Source: CAVPGH01 sp046726955
GTDB lineage: Bacteria > Acidobacteriota > Vicinamibacteria > Fen-336
DNA: 8,092 bases
NCBI GenBank assembly: GCA_046726955.1
Contig: JBKPBQ010000269.1
Coordinates: forward strand, 1-8,092
Reading direction: 5' to 3'
Program-made: the position numbers and the translations under genes
The notes under the pieces: model-generated
Seen by the model: only the letters and a program-made list of their open reading frames with translations
Database searches by the model: none
Told to the model about the DNA's origin: nothing
Part shown: positions 1 through 6,688 of the stretch, piece by piece
How positions within the stretch are numbered: the first letter of the stretch is position 1
How the letters are laid out: every line of letters starts with the position of its first letter

Positions 1-2
1 GC

Positions 3-68
3 GAGACGAGCCCGTCCGCGCCGGAGCCGCCGACCATTCCCCCGAACGAATCCGGAACCGACCGATGA
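3..68 (+). CDS. C-terminal tail of an upstream gene (5' end outside window)
   Basis: An open frame enters from the left edge and encodes about 21 residues rich in Pro, Ser and Glu before a TGA at 66-68. That TGA overlaps the ATG of the adaptor gene at 65-67 in an ATGA arrangement, the usual sign of translational coupling inside an operon. The tail has no diagnostic motif. In RND operons the gene before the adaptor is commonly a TolC-type outer-membrane channel or a TetR-type repressor, and a disordered Pro-rich end would suit a channel protein, but that is inference from context. The other two forward frames are also open here, so the frame choice rests mainly on the ATGA overlap. Confidence 0.4.
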   Translation, partial: ETSPSAPEPPTIPPNESGTDR

Positions 69-1258
69 AGTCACAGACGATGCGGAAGGTCGTAGCGGGG
101 CAGGGTGCTGAAGAGTGTCCTCACGCGGCGCGCGGCACCGCGCGCGCGGCTGTCGAAGGATGCTTCTTGAGCACCCTGCTCGCGGCGCTCGTCCTCGCCG
201 CCTGCGGCGGGGCCCAGACCGCCGTCCCCGACAAGCCCCGAGGGCTGCCGGTGCGGACGGCGAGCGTCGAGACGCGCGATCTCGACGAGGACCTCGTGCT
301 CACGGGCACGCTCCGCCCGCGGGCGCAGGTCCAGATCGTGGCCGAGGTCGCGGCCCGGCTCGTGCGCGTCCTGCGCGACGAGGGCACGAAGGTCACGGCG
401 GGGGAGACGCTCGCGCTCCTCGACGAGACCGACTACCGCCTCTCCCACGAGCGGAGCAAGGCCGCGCTCGCCGTCGCCCAGGCGAACCGCGCGCACGCGG
501 AGGCGGAGAAGGAGCGCGCCGACAACCTCCTGAAGACGGGAGGCATCACCGACAAGGACCACCTCTCCGCCCAGGTGGCGCTCCAGGTCGCGGACGCCTC
601 CCTCGCCCAGGCGCGGGCGGAGGAGGCGATCGCCGCCCAGCAGCGCGCCCGCACCCGCGTCGTCGCTCCGTTCACGGGCCGGGTGGCTCGGCGGCTGGCC
701 GACCCCGGCTCCATGCTCGCGAGCGGCACGCCCATCTTCACGCTGGTGGACGACGCCGTGCTCGACTTCCGGGCCTCGGTGCCCTCGGCGGACTGGGCGA
801 AGGTGAAGCTGGGAGCGACGGCGGACGTCACCGTGGACGCCGTTCCCGGCCTCCACGCCGCGGGCAAGGTCGCGCGCGTCACGCCTCTCGTCGAGGAGCG
901 GACGCGATCGTTCGAGGCGGTGGTGGAGGTGCCCGGCCAGAAGGACCTCGTGGGCGGGCTCTTCGCCCGCGCCGCCGTGCGGGTGGGGACGACGAAGCAG
1001 GCGCTCGTGGTCTCGCCCTCCGCCCTCGTCCGCGACGGCGCACGGCCGGACGAGGCCCAGGCCTTCGTGGTCGTCGGCGGCAAGGCGGAGCGACGCGCGG
1101 TCGGCCTCGGCGTCGAGAGCGCCGCCGCCGTCCAGGTGACGAAGGGCCTGCTCGCGGGCGAGGTCGTGGTGCTCGATCCGCCGTCGACGCTCGGGTCGGG
1201 GACGTTCGTCGAGGTCGAGCACGCGCGAAGCGGCGCGAGCGCGCCGAGCGCCCAGTAG
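65..1258 (+). CDS. RND efflux periplasmic adaptor (membrane fusion) lipoprotein
   Basis: This is the periplasmic adaptor that links an RND pump in the inner membrane to an outer-membrane channel. A hydrophobic stretch at residues 35-46 ends in a lipobox L-A-A-C with Cys47, so the mature protein is probably lipid-anchored. Residues about 86-120 form the first half of the lipoyl/barrel-sandwich domain (E-G-T-K-V-T-A-G-E-T-L). Residues about 125-195 are an Ala/Glu-rich alpha-hairpin. The second lipoyl half starts at A-P-F-T-G-R-V (201-207), followed by beta-barrel and membrane-proximal domains. The 397-residue length is normal for the family. The start is uncertain: ATG at 65 has an ATGA overlap with the upstream frame but a weak Shine-Dalgarno and leaves a long, untypical n-region, whereas a TTG at 167 (residue 35) has GAAGGA six bases upstream but would give a signal peptide without a positive charge. 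The pump gene follows 13 bases downstream. The substrate cannot be read from sequence. Confidence 0.93.
   Translation: MKSQTMRKVVAGQGAEECPHAARGTARAAVEGCFLSTLLAALVLAACGGAQTAVPDKPRGLPVRTASVETRDLDEDLVLTGTLRPRAQVQIVAEVAARLVRVLRDEGTKVTAGETLALLDETDYRLSHERSKAALAVAQANRAHAEAEKERADNLLKTGGITDKDHLSAQVALQVADASLAQARAEEAIAAQQRARTRVVAPFTGRVARRLADPGSMLASGTPIFTLVDDAVLDFRASVPSADWAKVKLGATADVTVDAVPGLHAAGKVARVTPLVEERTRSFEAVVEVPGQKDLVGGLFARAAVRVGTTKQALVVSPSALVRDGARPDEAQAFVVVGGKAERRAVGLGVESAAAVQVTKGLLAGEVVVLDPPSTLGSGTFVEVEHARSGASAPSAQ
155..160 (+). promoter_or_regulatory. Possible internal ribosome binding site before in-frame TTG
   Basis: GAAGGA lies six bases before an in-frame TTG at 167-169, directly ahead of the hydrophobic signal segment of the adaptor. 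It is a better Shine-Dalgarno match than anything before the ATG at 65. Initiation there would give a 14-residue lead to the lipobox Cys (product M-S-T-L-L...) with no basic residue, which is unusual for an export signal, so this may be chance. Confidence 0.25.
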
Positions 1259-1271
1259 GCCGGCGGACGCC

Positions 1272-4200
1272 ATGTTCCTCAGCAACCTGTCGATCCGGCA
1301 GCCCGTCTTCGCCACCATGATGATGGTGGCCCTCGCCGTGCTGGGCCTCGCGTCCTATCGCCAGCTCAAGGTCGACCAGTTCCCCGACGTCGAGTTCCCG
1401 ATCGTCACCGTCACCACCGTCTACCCGGGGGCGTCGCCCGAGTCCGTCGAGCGGGAGGTGACGAAGAAGATCGAGGAGGCCATCAACACCGTCGAGGGGA
1501 TCAAGCACGTCGAGAGCACGTCGCAGGAGGGCCTCTCCAGCATCCTCATCCAGTTCCACCTCGAGATCCCCACCCAGGTCGCGAGCCAGGACATCCGGGG
1601 CAAGGTCGCGAGCATCCGCGGCACGCTGCCGCGGGAGATCGAGGAGCCCATCGTCCAGAGGATCGACCCCGGCGAGCTGCCGATCGTCTCGCTGTCGGTG
1701 AACGCGCCCGGGCTCGCCCCCGCCGCCGCCACCCAGCTCGCGGACAAGGTGATCAAGCGGCGGCTCGAGAACGTGCCGGGAGTGGGCGCGGTCAACCTCG
1801 TGGGGGAGAGCAAGCGGGAGATCCAGGTCGTCGTGGACCGCGCCCGCCTCGAGGCCTACCGGATCTCGCTGGCGGACGTGGTGATAGCACTCGGGCGCGA
1901 GAACGTGGACGCGCCCGCCGGCTCCGCCGACCGCGGGACGACGGAGGCCCTCGTGCGCGTGGCCGCGCGCGGACGCTCCGCCGCGGACATCGCCGCGATC
2001 CCCGTGAAGCAGCGCGGCGGCGCCGCCATCCTCGTGCGCGACCTCGCCCAGGTGGTGGACGGGGTCGAGGAGCCCAAGAACCTGGCCCTCCTCGACGAGA
2101 CGCCGGCGCTCGCTCTCGACGTGCTCAAGCAGTCGGGGGCGAACACGGTAGCGGTCGCGGACGGGATCAAGCACGCGGTCGAGCGGATCCAGAAGGAGCT
2201 GCCGGCGGGCGTGATGCTGCACGTGGTGCGCGACGACTCGACGTTCATCCGGGAATCCATCCACGACGTCAACACCACGATGATCCTGGGGGGCATCCTC
2301 ACCGTTCTCATCGTCTTCCTCTTCCTGAACTCGTGGCGGTCCACGGTCATCACCGGCCTCACGCTCCCCATCTCCGTCATCGCCGCCTTCGCGGCCATGA
2401 AGGCGTTCGGCTTCACTCTCAACGTGATGACGCTCATGGGCCTCTCCCTCGCCATCGGGATGCTCATCGACGACGCGATCGTGGTCCGGGAGAACATCGT
2501 CCGGCACCTGCAGCGGGGCAAGGACCACGTGCAGGCCGCGGAGGACGGCACGGCCGAGATCGGGCTCGCGGTCATGGCCACCACGTTTACGATCGTCGCG
2601 GTCTTCATCCCCGTGGCCTTCATGGGCGGCCTCGTCGGGCGCTTCTTCTACGAGTTCGGGATCACGGTGGCCGCGGCGGTGCTCGTGTCGCTCTTCGTGA
2701 GCTTCACGCTCGACCCCATGCTCTCCTCGAAGTGGGTGGACCCCGACATCGAGGAGGACCGCCACGAGACCCGCCTCGGCCGCGCCCTCCAGCGCTTCAA
2801 CCGGTGGTTCGACGACCTGCACGTCCGCTACGAGCGGCTCCTCGCCTGGTGCCTCCGCCACCGCCGCCGCGTCCTCGTCCTCGCCCTCGGCACGTTCGTG
2901 GCCGGCCTCCTCACGCTCGGCCTCCTCGGCGGCGACTTCATGCCCGACTTCAACCGCGGGGAGTACCAGATCGCCTTCAAGGCGAGCCCGGGAACGACGC
3001 TGCGCGAGACGGGCGACCGGGCGCGGGAGATGGTACGACGGCTGAACACCCTGCCCGACGTCGAGTACACGTACACGACGGTGGGAGAGGCGGGGACGAC
3101 CTACCGCCCCGTCAACCAGGGCAACACGTACGTGAGGCTCAAGCCCGGGTCGGGCAAGACGTTCAGCCAGGTCCTGCGCGAGGCGCGGCAGGTGATCGAG
3201 GAGGTGCCGGGCCTGACCTACGGCCTCTTCGAGGCCGGACCCTTCGGGCAGAAGCCGATCCAGCTCAGCGTGCGCGGCACGGACGTGGACGAGCTCGACC
3301 GCATCTCGCGCGAGCTGACGACGGCCATGCGCGGCATCCGGGGCGTCGCGGACATCGAGACGAGCCTCGAGAAGTCGAAGCCGGAGCTCCGGGTCCACAT
3401 CGACCGGCGCCGAGCCAGCGACCTCGGCCTCAACATCGGACCGATCGGCACGACGCTGCGGGCCGCGGTGGCGGGCGACGTGGCGACCACGATCGAGGAC
3501 GCGGCGGGAGACAGCTGGGACGTCCGGGTGAGGCTGCGCCCCGACCAGCGCCGCTTCGCCGAGGACCTCCTCTTCCTGAACGTCCCCACCGACCGCGACG
3601 ACGCGAACCAGGACAAGATCCTCGTTCCCTTGCGGGAGGTCGCGCGGGCGGACGCGGGGAGCGGGCCCTCCACGATCCGCCGGAAGGACCTGCAGCGCGA
3701 GGTGCGCGTCTCCGCGAACCCTGACGGACGGCCCCTCGGGGACATCGTGGCCGACATCGAAGCGGCGAGCGCGCGGATCTCCCTCCCGCCCGGGTACGAC
3801 ATCCTGCCCGGGGGCGACGCCGAGGAGCTGAAGGACATGTTCGCGAACATGTTCCAGGCCTTGACGCTCGCCGTCATCTTCATCTACCTGATCCTCGCCT
3901 CGCAGTTCGGCTCGTTCACCCATCCCTTCTCGATCATGCTGTCGCTGCCGCTCTCGCTCGTGGGGGTCGCCCTCGCGCTGCTCTTCACGCGAGACACGCT
4001 CAACATCATGAGCATGATCGGCCTCATCATGCTCATGGGCCTCGTGACCAAGAACGCGATCCTGCTCGTGGACTTCGCGAACCAGGCGCGGAGAGACGGG
4101 ATGTCGCGCGACGAGGCCCTCGTGAAGGCGGGGAGCACGCGCCTGCGGCCGATCGTGATGACGACGCTCGCCATGATCTTCGGCATGCTCCCCCTCGCCT

Positions 4201-4442
4201 TCGCGATCGGGGCGGGCGCGGAGATGCGCGCGCCCATGGCCCGCGCCGTCATCGGCGGGCTCATCACGTCGACGCTCCTCACCCTCGTCGTGGTCCCGGT
4301 CGTCTACACGTACCTCGACGGGCTGCGGCTCGTGTCGGTCAAGGAGTGGCTGCGCGCGCGACGCCGGAGCCGCGTCCCCGAGGAGCGGAAGGCTCCCGCG
4401 GGCGTGCCGGTGCCCACGGCGGGCTCGTCGACTCCGGCGTAG
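1272..4442 (+). CDS. RND multidrug efflux pump, inner-membrane permease (HAE1/AcrB type)
   Basis: This is a proton-driven RND pump of AcrB/MexB type, expected to work as an inner-membrane trimer with the adaptor encoded just upstream. The 1056-residue length is full-size. The first membrane helix is at about residues 13-29, followed by the periplasmic porter region (about 35-335) opening with the conserved F-P-D-V-E-F-P and Y-P-G-A-S-P motifs. Helices 2-6 lie at about 336-482. Helix 4 carries G-M-L-I-D-D-A-I-V-V-R-E-N, with Asp400 and Asp401 matching the AcrB proton-relay pair Asp407/Asp408. The second porter loop spans about 555-860, and helices 8-12 about 862-1015. Helix 10 has G-L-V-T-K-N-A-I-L-L-V-D-F, with Lys927 matching AcrB Lys940, and R-L-R-P (957-960) precedes helix 11. 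The D-D pair favours HAE1 drug/solute pumps over metal-exporting CusA types. All key residues are present. The 3' end overlaps the convergent TIGR03435 frame by 104 bases. Confidence 0.97.
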   Translation: MFLSNLSIRQPVFATMMMVALAVLGLASYRQLKVDQFPDVEFPIVTVTTVYPGASPESVEREVTKKIEEAINTVEGIKHVESTSQEGLSSILIQFHLEIPTQVASQDIRGKVASIRGTLPREIEEPIVQRIDPGELPIVSLSVNAPGLAPAAATQLADKVIKRRLENVPGVGAVNLVGESKREIQVVVDRARLEAYRISLADVVIALGRENVDAPAGSADRGTTEALVRVAARGRSAADIAAIPVKQRGGAAILVRDLAQVVDGVEEPKNLALLDETPALALDVLKQSGANTVAVADGIKHAVERIQKELPAGVMLHVVRDDSTFIRESIHDVNTTMILGGILTVLIVFLFLNSWRSTVITGLTLPISVIAAFAAMKAFGFTLNVMTLMGLSLAIGMLIDDAIVVRENIVRHLQRGKDHVQAAEDGTAEIGLAVMATTFTIVAVFIPVAFMGGLVGRFFYEFGITVAAAVLVSLFVSFTLDPMLSSKWVDPDIEEDRHETRLGRALQRFNRWFDDLHVRYERLLAWCLRHRRRVLVLALGTFVAGLLTLGLLGGDFMPDFNRGEYQIAFKASPGTTLRETGDRAREMVRRLNTLPDVEYTYTTVGEAGTTYRPVNQGNTYVRLKPGSGKTFSQVLREARQVIEEVPGLTYGLFEAGPFGQKPIQLSVRGTDVDELDRISRELTTAMRGIRGVADIETSLEKSKPELRVHIDRRRASDLGLNIGPIGTTLRAAVAGDVATTIEDAAGDSWDVRVRLRPDQRRFAEDLLFLNVPTDRDDANQDKILVPLREVARADAGSGPSTIRRKDLQREVRVSANPDGRPLGDIVADIEAASARISLPPGYDILPGGDAEELKDMFANMFQALTLAVIFIYLILASQFGSFTHPFSIMLSLPLSLVGVALALLFTRDTLNIMSMIGLIMLMGLVTKNAILLVDFANQARRDGMSRDEALVKAGSTRLRPIVMTTLAMIFGMLPLAFAIGAGAEMRAPMARAVIGGLITSTLLTLVVVPVVYTYLDGLRLVSVKEWLRARRRSRVPEERKAPAGVPVPTAGSSTPA

Positions 4443-5266
4443 GCTTCTCGGCTCGCTCGACGACGATCGTCTCGACCGGGCCGGTCGTCGGCTCCAGCTG
4501 GAGACCGAGCTGCTTGGGCAGCGTCGTGAAGACGGACTCGGTCGTATCCGACGGCCGGTTGCTCGGCCCCGCCGGACCCGGGGGCCGGAACTCCACGCCC
4601 TCGAGGTCGATATCGTAGTTGCCTTCGAGGTCCGTTCGATCGACCACGAGGCGGTCCAGGGTTCCGGAGAGTACGCTCGCCAGACTGGCCATCGTGACGG
4701 CGGTGCCGACGAGGCGGCCGGGATAAGGCGCGAACCCGCAGTCCGGGCGTATCGGCCGATCTCCCCGGGCGAGTGCCTTCATCGTCTCGGCGCAATCGAC
4801 GTCCGATCGGCGGAGGCGGGGGCCGATCGGGCCGTCGACCCTCACTCGCACGAGCTCGTGAAGCGGACGCTCCCGCGTCTCGGTGCGAACACCGAGCTTG
4901 AATTTCTCAGCGAGCAGTATCCGCAACATCAGCCAGGTCTGCCGCGGGAAGCCGTCGCGCTCGAAGACGTGGTCCTGCGGCTCGCGCGGTGACGTCGAAT
5001 CGTTCGGAGTCGATCCACGCCGGGCCGCCCGAGACCTCCCGGCGGTCGAAGCCGTGACGCTGGTACGCGAGCCCGATCAGCTCTCGGAGCGTGAAGTTCG
5101 TCGCCCTCCACGCACCCTCGGGCTCGAAGCGGATGTCCTTGCGCGCATCTGCGGAGCGACTCGGCTCGACCGATACGCTCGCGAAACGGGCGGTCGGGGC
5201 CTCGGCCGCGACCGGCCGCGCGCAAACGATCCCGATGCCGGCGGCAGCGGCCGCCCCGAAGCGCAC
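4339..5266 (-). pseudogene. TIGR03435 family exported protein, frameshifted near 4985
   Basis: Function is unknown; the family is a soil-associated, mostly acidobacterial set of exported proteins. Two reverse frames together make one member. The N-terminal part (GTG at 5266) has a signal-like segment ending in A-A-E-A near residue 21, then F-A-S-V-S-V-E-P-S, T-L-R-E-L-I-G-L-A-Y and S-G-G-P-A-W-I-D-S-E-R-F-D-V. After residue 95 homology jumps to another frame, giving E-P-Q-D-H-V-F-E-R-D-G-F, then W-L-M-L-R-I-L-L-A-E-K-F-K-L. It continues with M-A-S-L-A-S-V-L-S and V-V-D-R-T-D-L-E-G-N-Y-D-I, then S-V-F-T-T-L-P-K-Q-L-G-L-Q-L-E and G-P-V-E-T-I-V-V-E-R-A-E-K-P-T-P-E. The break is at a CGCGCG run (4983-4988); restoring one lost CG unit rejoins the frames. 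Family members usually end at about that P-T-P-E, but here the frame runs some 32 residues further, antisense to the pump gene. GTG follows the slipin stop after one base, so it is the last gene of the gntR operon. It may be a real pseudogene or a sequencing error. Confidence 0.85.
4983..4988 (-). other. Frameshift site in TIGR03435 gene (CGCGCG run)
   Basis: On the reverse strand, the codons for D-V-T-A-R run into a frame encoding low-similarity sequence that stops at 4907. The neighbouring frame gives E-P-Q-D-H-V-F-E-R-D-G-F leading straight into the conserved W-L-M-L-R-I-L-L-A-E-K-F. Adding back one CG dinucleotide (or removing one base) in this run joins both halves without a gap. No slippery heptamer is seen, so programmed frameshifting is unlikely. 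Confidence 0.8.
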
Positions 5267-5267
5267 C

Positions 5268-6200
5268 TCACGCTCCCTCGGGCTTGCGATCGCGACTGGA
5301 GGCGAGCGTCTCCTGTCTCACCGCCGCCGCGCCGAGCATCCCTCCCATGCCCATCGACTCCACGGCGCTGCTCGGGATCAGCATGAGGGCTCCCTTCTCC
5401 TTCAGCCCTTCGTACAGCATGTTCATGGCCCGCAGGTGGAGGGCCGTCGGGTCGTCGTGGTAGGACTTCGCGGCTTCCTGGAAGGAATGGGCGATCTCCA
5501 TCTCGGCCTGGCCCAGGATGATCCGAGCCTGCTTCTCGCGCGCGGCCTGGGCCTCGCGCGACATCGCGTCCTGCAGCGCCCCGGGGATGACGACGTCGCG
5601 CATCTCCACCGAGGAGACGGTGACGCCCCACGGGCTCGACCGCTGGTCGATGAGCTTCTGCAGCTCCTCCTCGATCCGCTCGCGGCCACGCAGGAGGTCG
5701 GTGAGCGTCGTGCGGCCGATGATGTCGCGGAGTGCGGTCTGCGCGGCCCAGCTCACGGCCTGCGCGTAGTCCTGCACCTCGAGCGCGGCCCTTTCGGCGT
5801 CGTGCACCATCCAGAAGAGGACGGCGTCCACGTTGACGGGCACCGTGTCCGCGGTGAGCGTCTGCTCGGCGGCAAAGCTCGTCGTGATCGTGCGCTGGTC
5901 GATCCACGAAGAGACCCGGTCCACGAAGGGGACGATCCAGAACAGGCCCGGCCCCCGCAGCCCGACGAAGCGCCCGAACCGGAGGACGACGGCGCGCTCC
6001 CACTGCCGCGCGATCTGCGGCGACGGCATCAGCAGGACGCCGATCAGGATCATGACGAGCAGGGGGACGGCACTGCCGGCCGCCCATGAGCCGAGGGTCC
6101 CGAGGCCGAGCGCGCCGAGCAGGATCGCGATCGCGACCACGTTCAGGGGCGGGAACCGGTCCGCGGAGGTCTCCGGACCACGGCCGAAGATCGGAATCAT
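5268..6200 (-). CDS. Slipin-like SPFH/Band 7 membrane protein
   Basis: This is a membrane-anchored SPFH (stomatin/prohibitin/flotillin/HflKC) protein. Such proteins oligomerise in the inner membrane and organise microdomains or modulate membrane proteases; the specific partner here is unknown. Two hydrophobic segments lie at residues about 19-37 and 43-58. The SPFH domain follows from about 63, with the characteristic E-R-A-V-V-L-R-F-G-R and G-P-G-L-F-W-I-V-P-F, then D-Q-R-T-I-T-T and V-N-V-D-A-V-L-F-W. The domain ends with W-G-V-T-V-S-S-V-E-M-R-D-V-V-I-P (190-206). A charged Ala/Glu/Gln helical region (about 209-265) and I-P-S-S-A-V-E-S-M-G (275-284) are typical of slipins. The 310-residue length is slightly above common slipins because of the double membrane anchor. 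The ATG start is fixed by a strong AGGGAGGAG five bases upstream and by the ATGA overlap with gntR. It should be co-regulated by the GntR repressor. Confidence 0.93.
   Translation of the reverse strand: MIPIFGRGPETSADRFPPLNVVAIAILLGALGLGTLGSWAAGSAVPLLVMILIGVLLMPSPQIARQWERAVVLRFGRFVGLRGPGLFWIVPFVDRVSSWIDQRTITTSFAAEQTLTADTVPVNVDAVLFWMVHDAERAALEVQDYAQAVSWAAQTALRDIIGRTTLTDLLRGRERIEEELQKLIDQRSSPWGVTVSSVEMRDVVIPGALQDAMSREAQAAREKQARIILGQAEMEIAHSFQEAAKSYHDDPTALHLRAMNMLYEGLKEKGALMLIPSSAVESMGMGGMLGAAAVRQETLASSRDRKPEGA
5273..5279 (-). promoter_or_regulatory. Ribosome binding site of the TIGR03435 gene
   Basis: GAGGGAG, inside the last codons of the slipin gene, lies six bases before the GTG at 5266-5264. 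The slipin TGA ends one base before that GTG, so the site supports coupled translation and fixes GTG as the start of the TIGR03435 frame. Confidence 0.75.
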
Positions 6201-6583
6201 TTGTGCTCCTCCCTTTGCATGCGGCGCAGCGCCGCGATCACCTCGTCGGGGCCGAAGCCGGCGGCTCCGGCGTCGGCGAGCACGCGGGTGACGAAGGCGC
6301 GCAGCCGCTGTTCGTGTTCACGCGTGGGCCGGGCCTGGGCGGGTGTCGCGCTGATGAACGACCCGACGCCGCGGCGGGTCTCGATGACACCGGCGCGCTC
6401 GAGCTCCGAGTAGACCCTCGCGACGGTATTGGCGTTGATCCGGAGGTCCACGGCCAGCTGCCGGACGGTGGGCAGCTGATCGCCCACGCGCAGCCTGCTC
6501 GTGGCGATCGCCGCGCGCAGCCCTCGCTCGAGCTGGGCGTAGAGGGGCGTCTTGTCGCGGGGGTCGAGGGAGAGAAGACCCAC
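6197..6583 (-). CDS. GntR-family transcriptional repressor, YtrA subfamily
   Basis: This is a small DNA-binding regulator that probably represses its own operon. The 128-residue length and short C-terminal part fit the YtrA subfamily rather than the larger FadR or HutC types. The winged helix-turn-helix covers residues about 10-78. It opens with D-K-T-P-L-Y-A-Q-L and continues with G-D-Q-L-P-T-V-R-Q-L-A. The recognition helix region is I-N-A-N-T-V-A-R-V-Y-S-E-L, and the wing is V-I-E-T-R-R-G-V-G-S-F-I. Residues about 85-128 form the helical dimerisation/effector tail. GTG at 6583 is chosen because it starts the conserved N-terminus; there is no Shine-Dalgarno, and the -10 box ends only 7 bases upstream, so a leaderless message is likely. 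An overlapping ATG at 6585 is out of frame. The stop overlaps the slipin ATG by four bases. YtrA-type regulators often control transporters or membrane proteins and sense envelope-related ligands; the effector here is unknown. Confidence 0.94.
   Translation of the reverse strand: MGLLSLDPRDKTPLYAQLERGLRAAIATSRLRVGDQLPTVRQLAVDLRINANTVARVYSELERAGVIETRRGVGSFISATPAQARPTREHEQRLRAFVTRVLADAGAAGFGPDEVIAALRRMQREEHK
6206..6214 (-). promoter_or_regulatory. Strong ribosome binding site of the slipin gene
   Basis: AGGGAGGAG, embedded in the last codons of gntR (R-E-E), lies five bases before the slipin ATG at 6200-6198. It is a near-perfect Shine-Dalgarno and decides the slipin start. The contrast with gntR, which has none, suggests the slipin could be translated more strongly than the repressor from the same message. 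Confidence 0.85.
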
Positions 6584-6590
6584 ATGAAGT

Positions 6591-6614
6591 ATTGTACTAG
6601 AACATTAGTACAAT
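6591..6614. promoter_or_regulatory. GntR operator: perfect 9-bp inverted repeat
   Basis: ATTGTACTA (6591-6599) and its exact reverse complement TAGTACAAT (6606-6614) are separated by six bases. The dyad covers the -10 box and nearly all of the spacer of the gntR promoter, and its outer end shares one base with the -35 box. A bound dimer would block RNA polymerase. Position, symmetry and adjacency to a YtrA-type gene make it the likely autoregulatory site; binding itself is inferred. Confidence 0.85.
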
Positions 6615-6619
6615 GTCAA
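6591..6619 (-). promoter_or_regulatory. Sigma-70-type promoter of the gntR-slipin-TIGR03435 operon
   Basis: On the reverse strand, a consensus -35 box TTGACA (6619-6614) is followed by a 17-base spacer and a -10 box TACAAT (6596-6591, five of six matches to TATAAT). This is a strong promoter by the standard rule and sits in an AT-rich island within very GC-rich DNA. Transcription would begin around 6585-6583, at or within two bases of the gntR GTG codon, giving a leaderless or almost leaderless message. Confidence 0.85.
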
Positions 6620-6652
6620 GCCTCGATCCCCGCAACTATAGTCGAATCCGAA

Positions 6653-6671
6653 CGTGACTCCCAGGGTCACG
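6653..6671 (-). terminator. Weak hairpin after the secreted-protein gene
   Basis: CGTGAC (6653-6658) and GTCACG (6666-6671) form a perfect 6-bp stem with a 7-base loop, starting about 18 bases after the TAG of the 6689-7732 gene on the reverse strand. No T-run follows, so it is at best a weak terminator separating that gene from the gntR promoter. It could also be chance. Confidence 0.3.
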
Positions 6672-6688
6672 CGCCAGAAGCCATGGTC

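Noticed and set aside
71..1320. Long alternate frames on both strands over the adaptor gene (71-1318 reverse, 115-1320 forward)
   Set aside because: Both give Arg/Gly/Pro-rich low-complexity products. The adaptor frame has a full domain set, so these are shadows.
2333..3724. Forward alternate frame of 463 codons inside the pump gene
   Set aside because: The product is Arg/His/Pro-rich without motifs and lies wholly within the conserved pump frame.
879..3923. Reverse-strand open frame of 1014 codons opposite the RND pump
   Set aside because: It is exactly antisense to a well-conserved pump gene, and its product is Arg/Asp/Glu/His/Val-rich with no recognisable domain. Long antisense frames are expected from GC-rich codon bias.
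4473..4487. CGACCG-GGC-CGGTCG hairpin about 30 bases after the pump stop, possible terminator
   Set aside because: It encodes the conserved T-G-P-V-E segment of the convergent TIGR03435 gene, has a 3-base loop and no T-run, so GC-rich coding chance explains it better.
4304..4795. Second reverse frame opposite the pump end and TIGR03435 C-terminal half
   Set aside because: The neighbouring reverse frame (4339-4929) carries the TIGR03435 motifs; this one is Arg/Pro-rich without similarity.
4883..6089. Forward frames opposite the slipin and TIGR03435 genes (4883-5386, 5091-6089)
   Set aside because: They are antisense to genes with clear domains and good ribosome sites, and show no motifs of their own.
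6238..6585. Reverse frame of 115 codons starting at the ATG that overlaps the gntR GTG
   Set aside because: The product is Ser/Pro/Arg-rich with no motif, while the GTG frame encodes an intact GntR protein.
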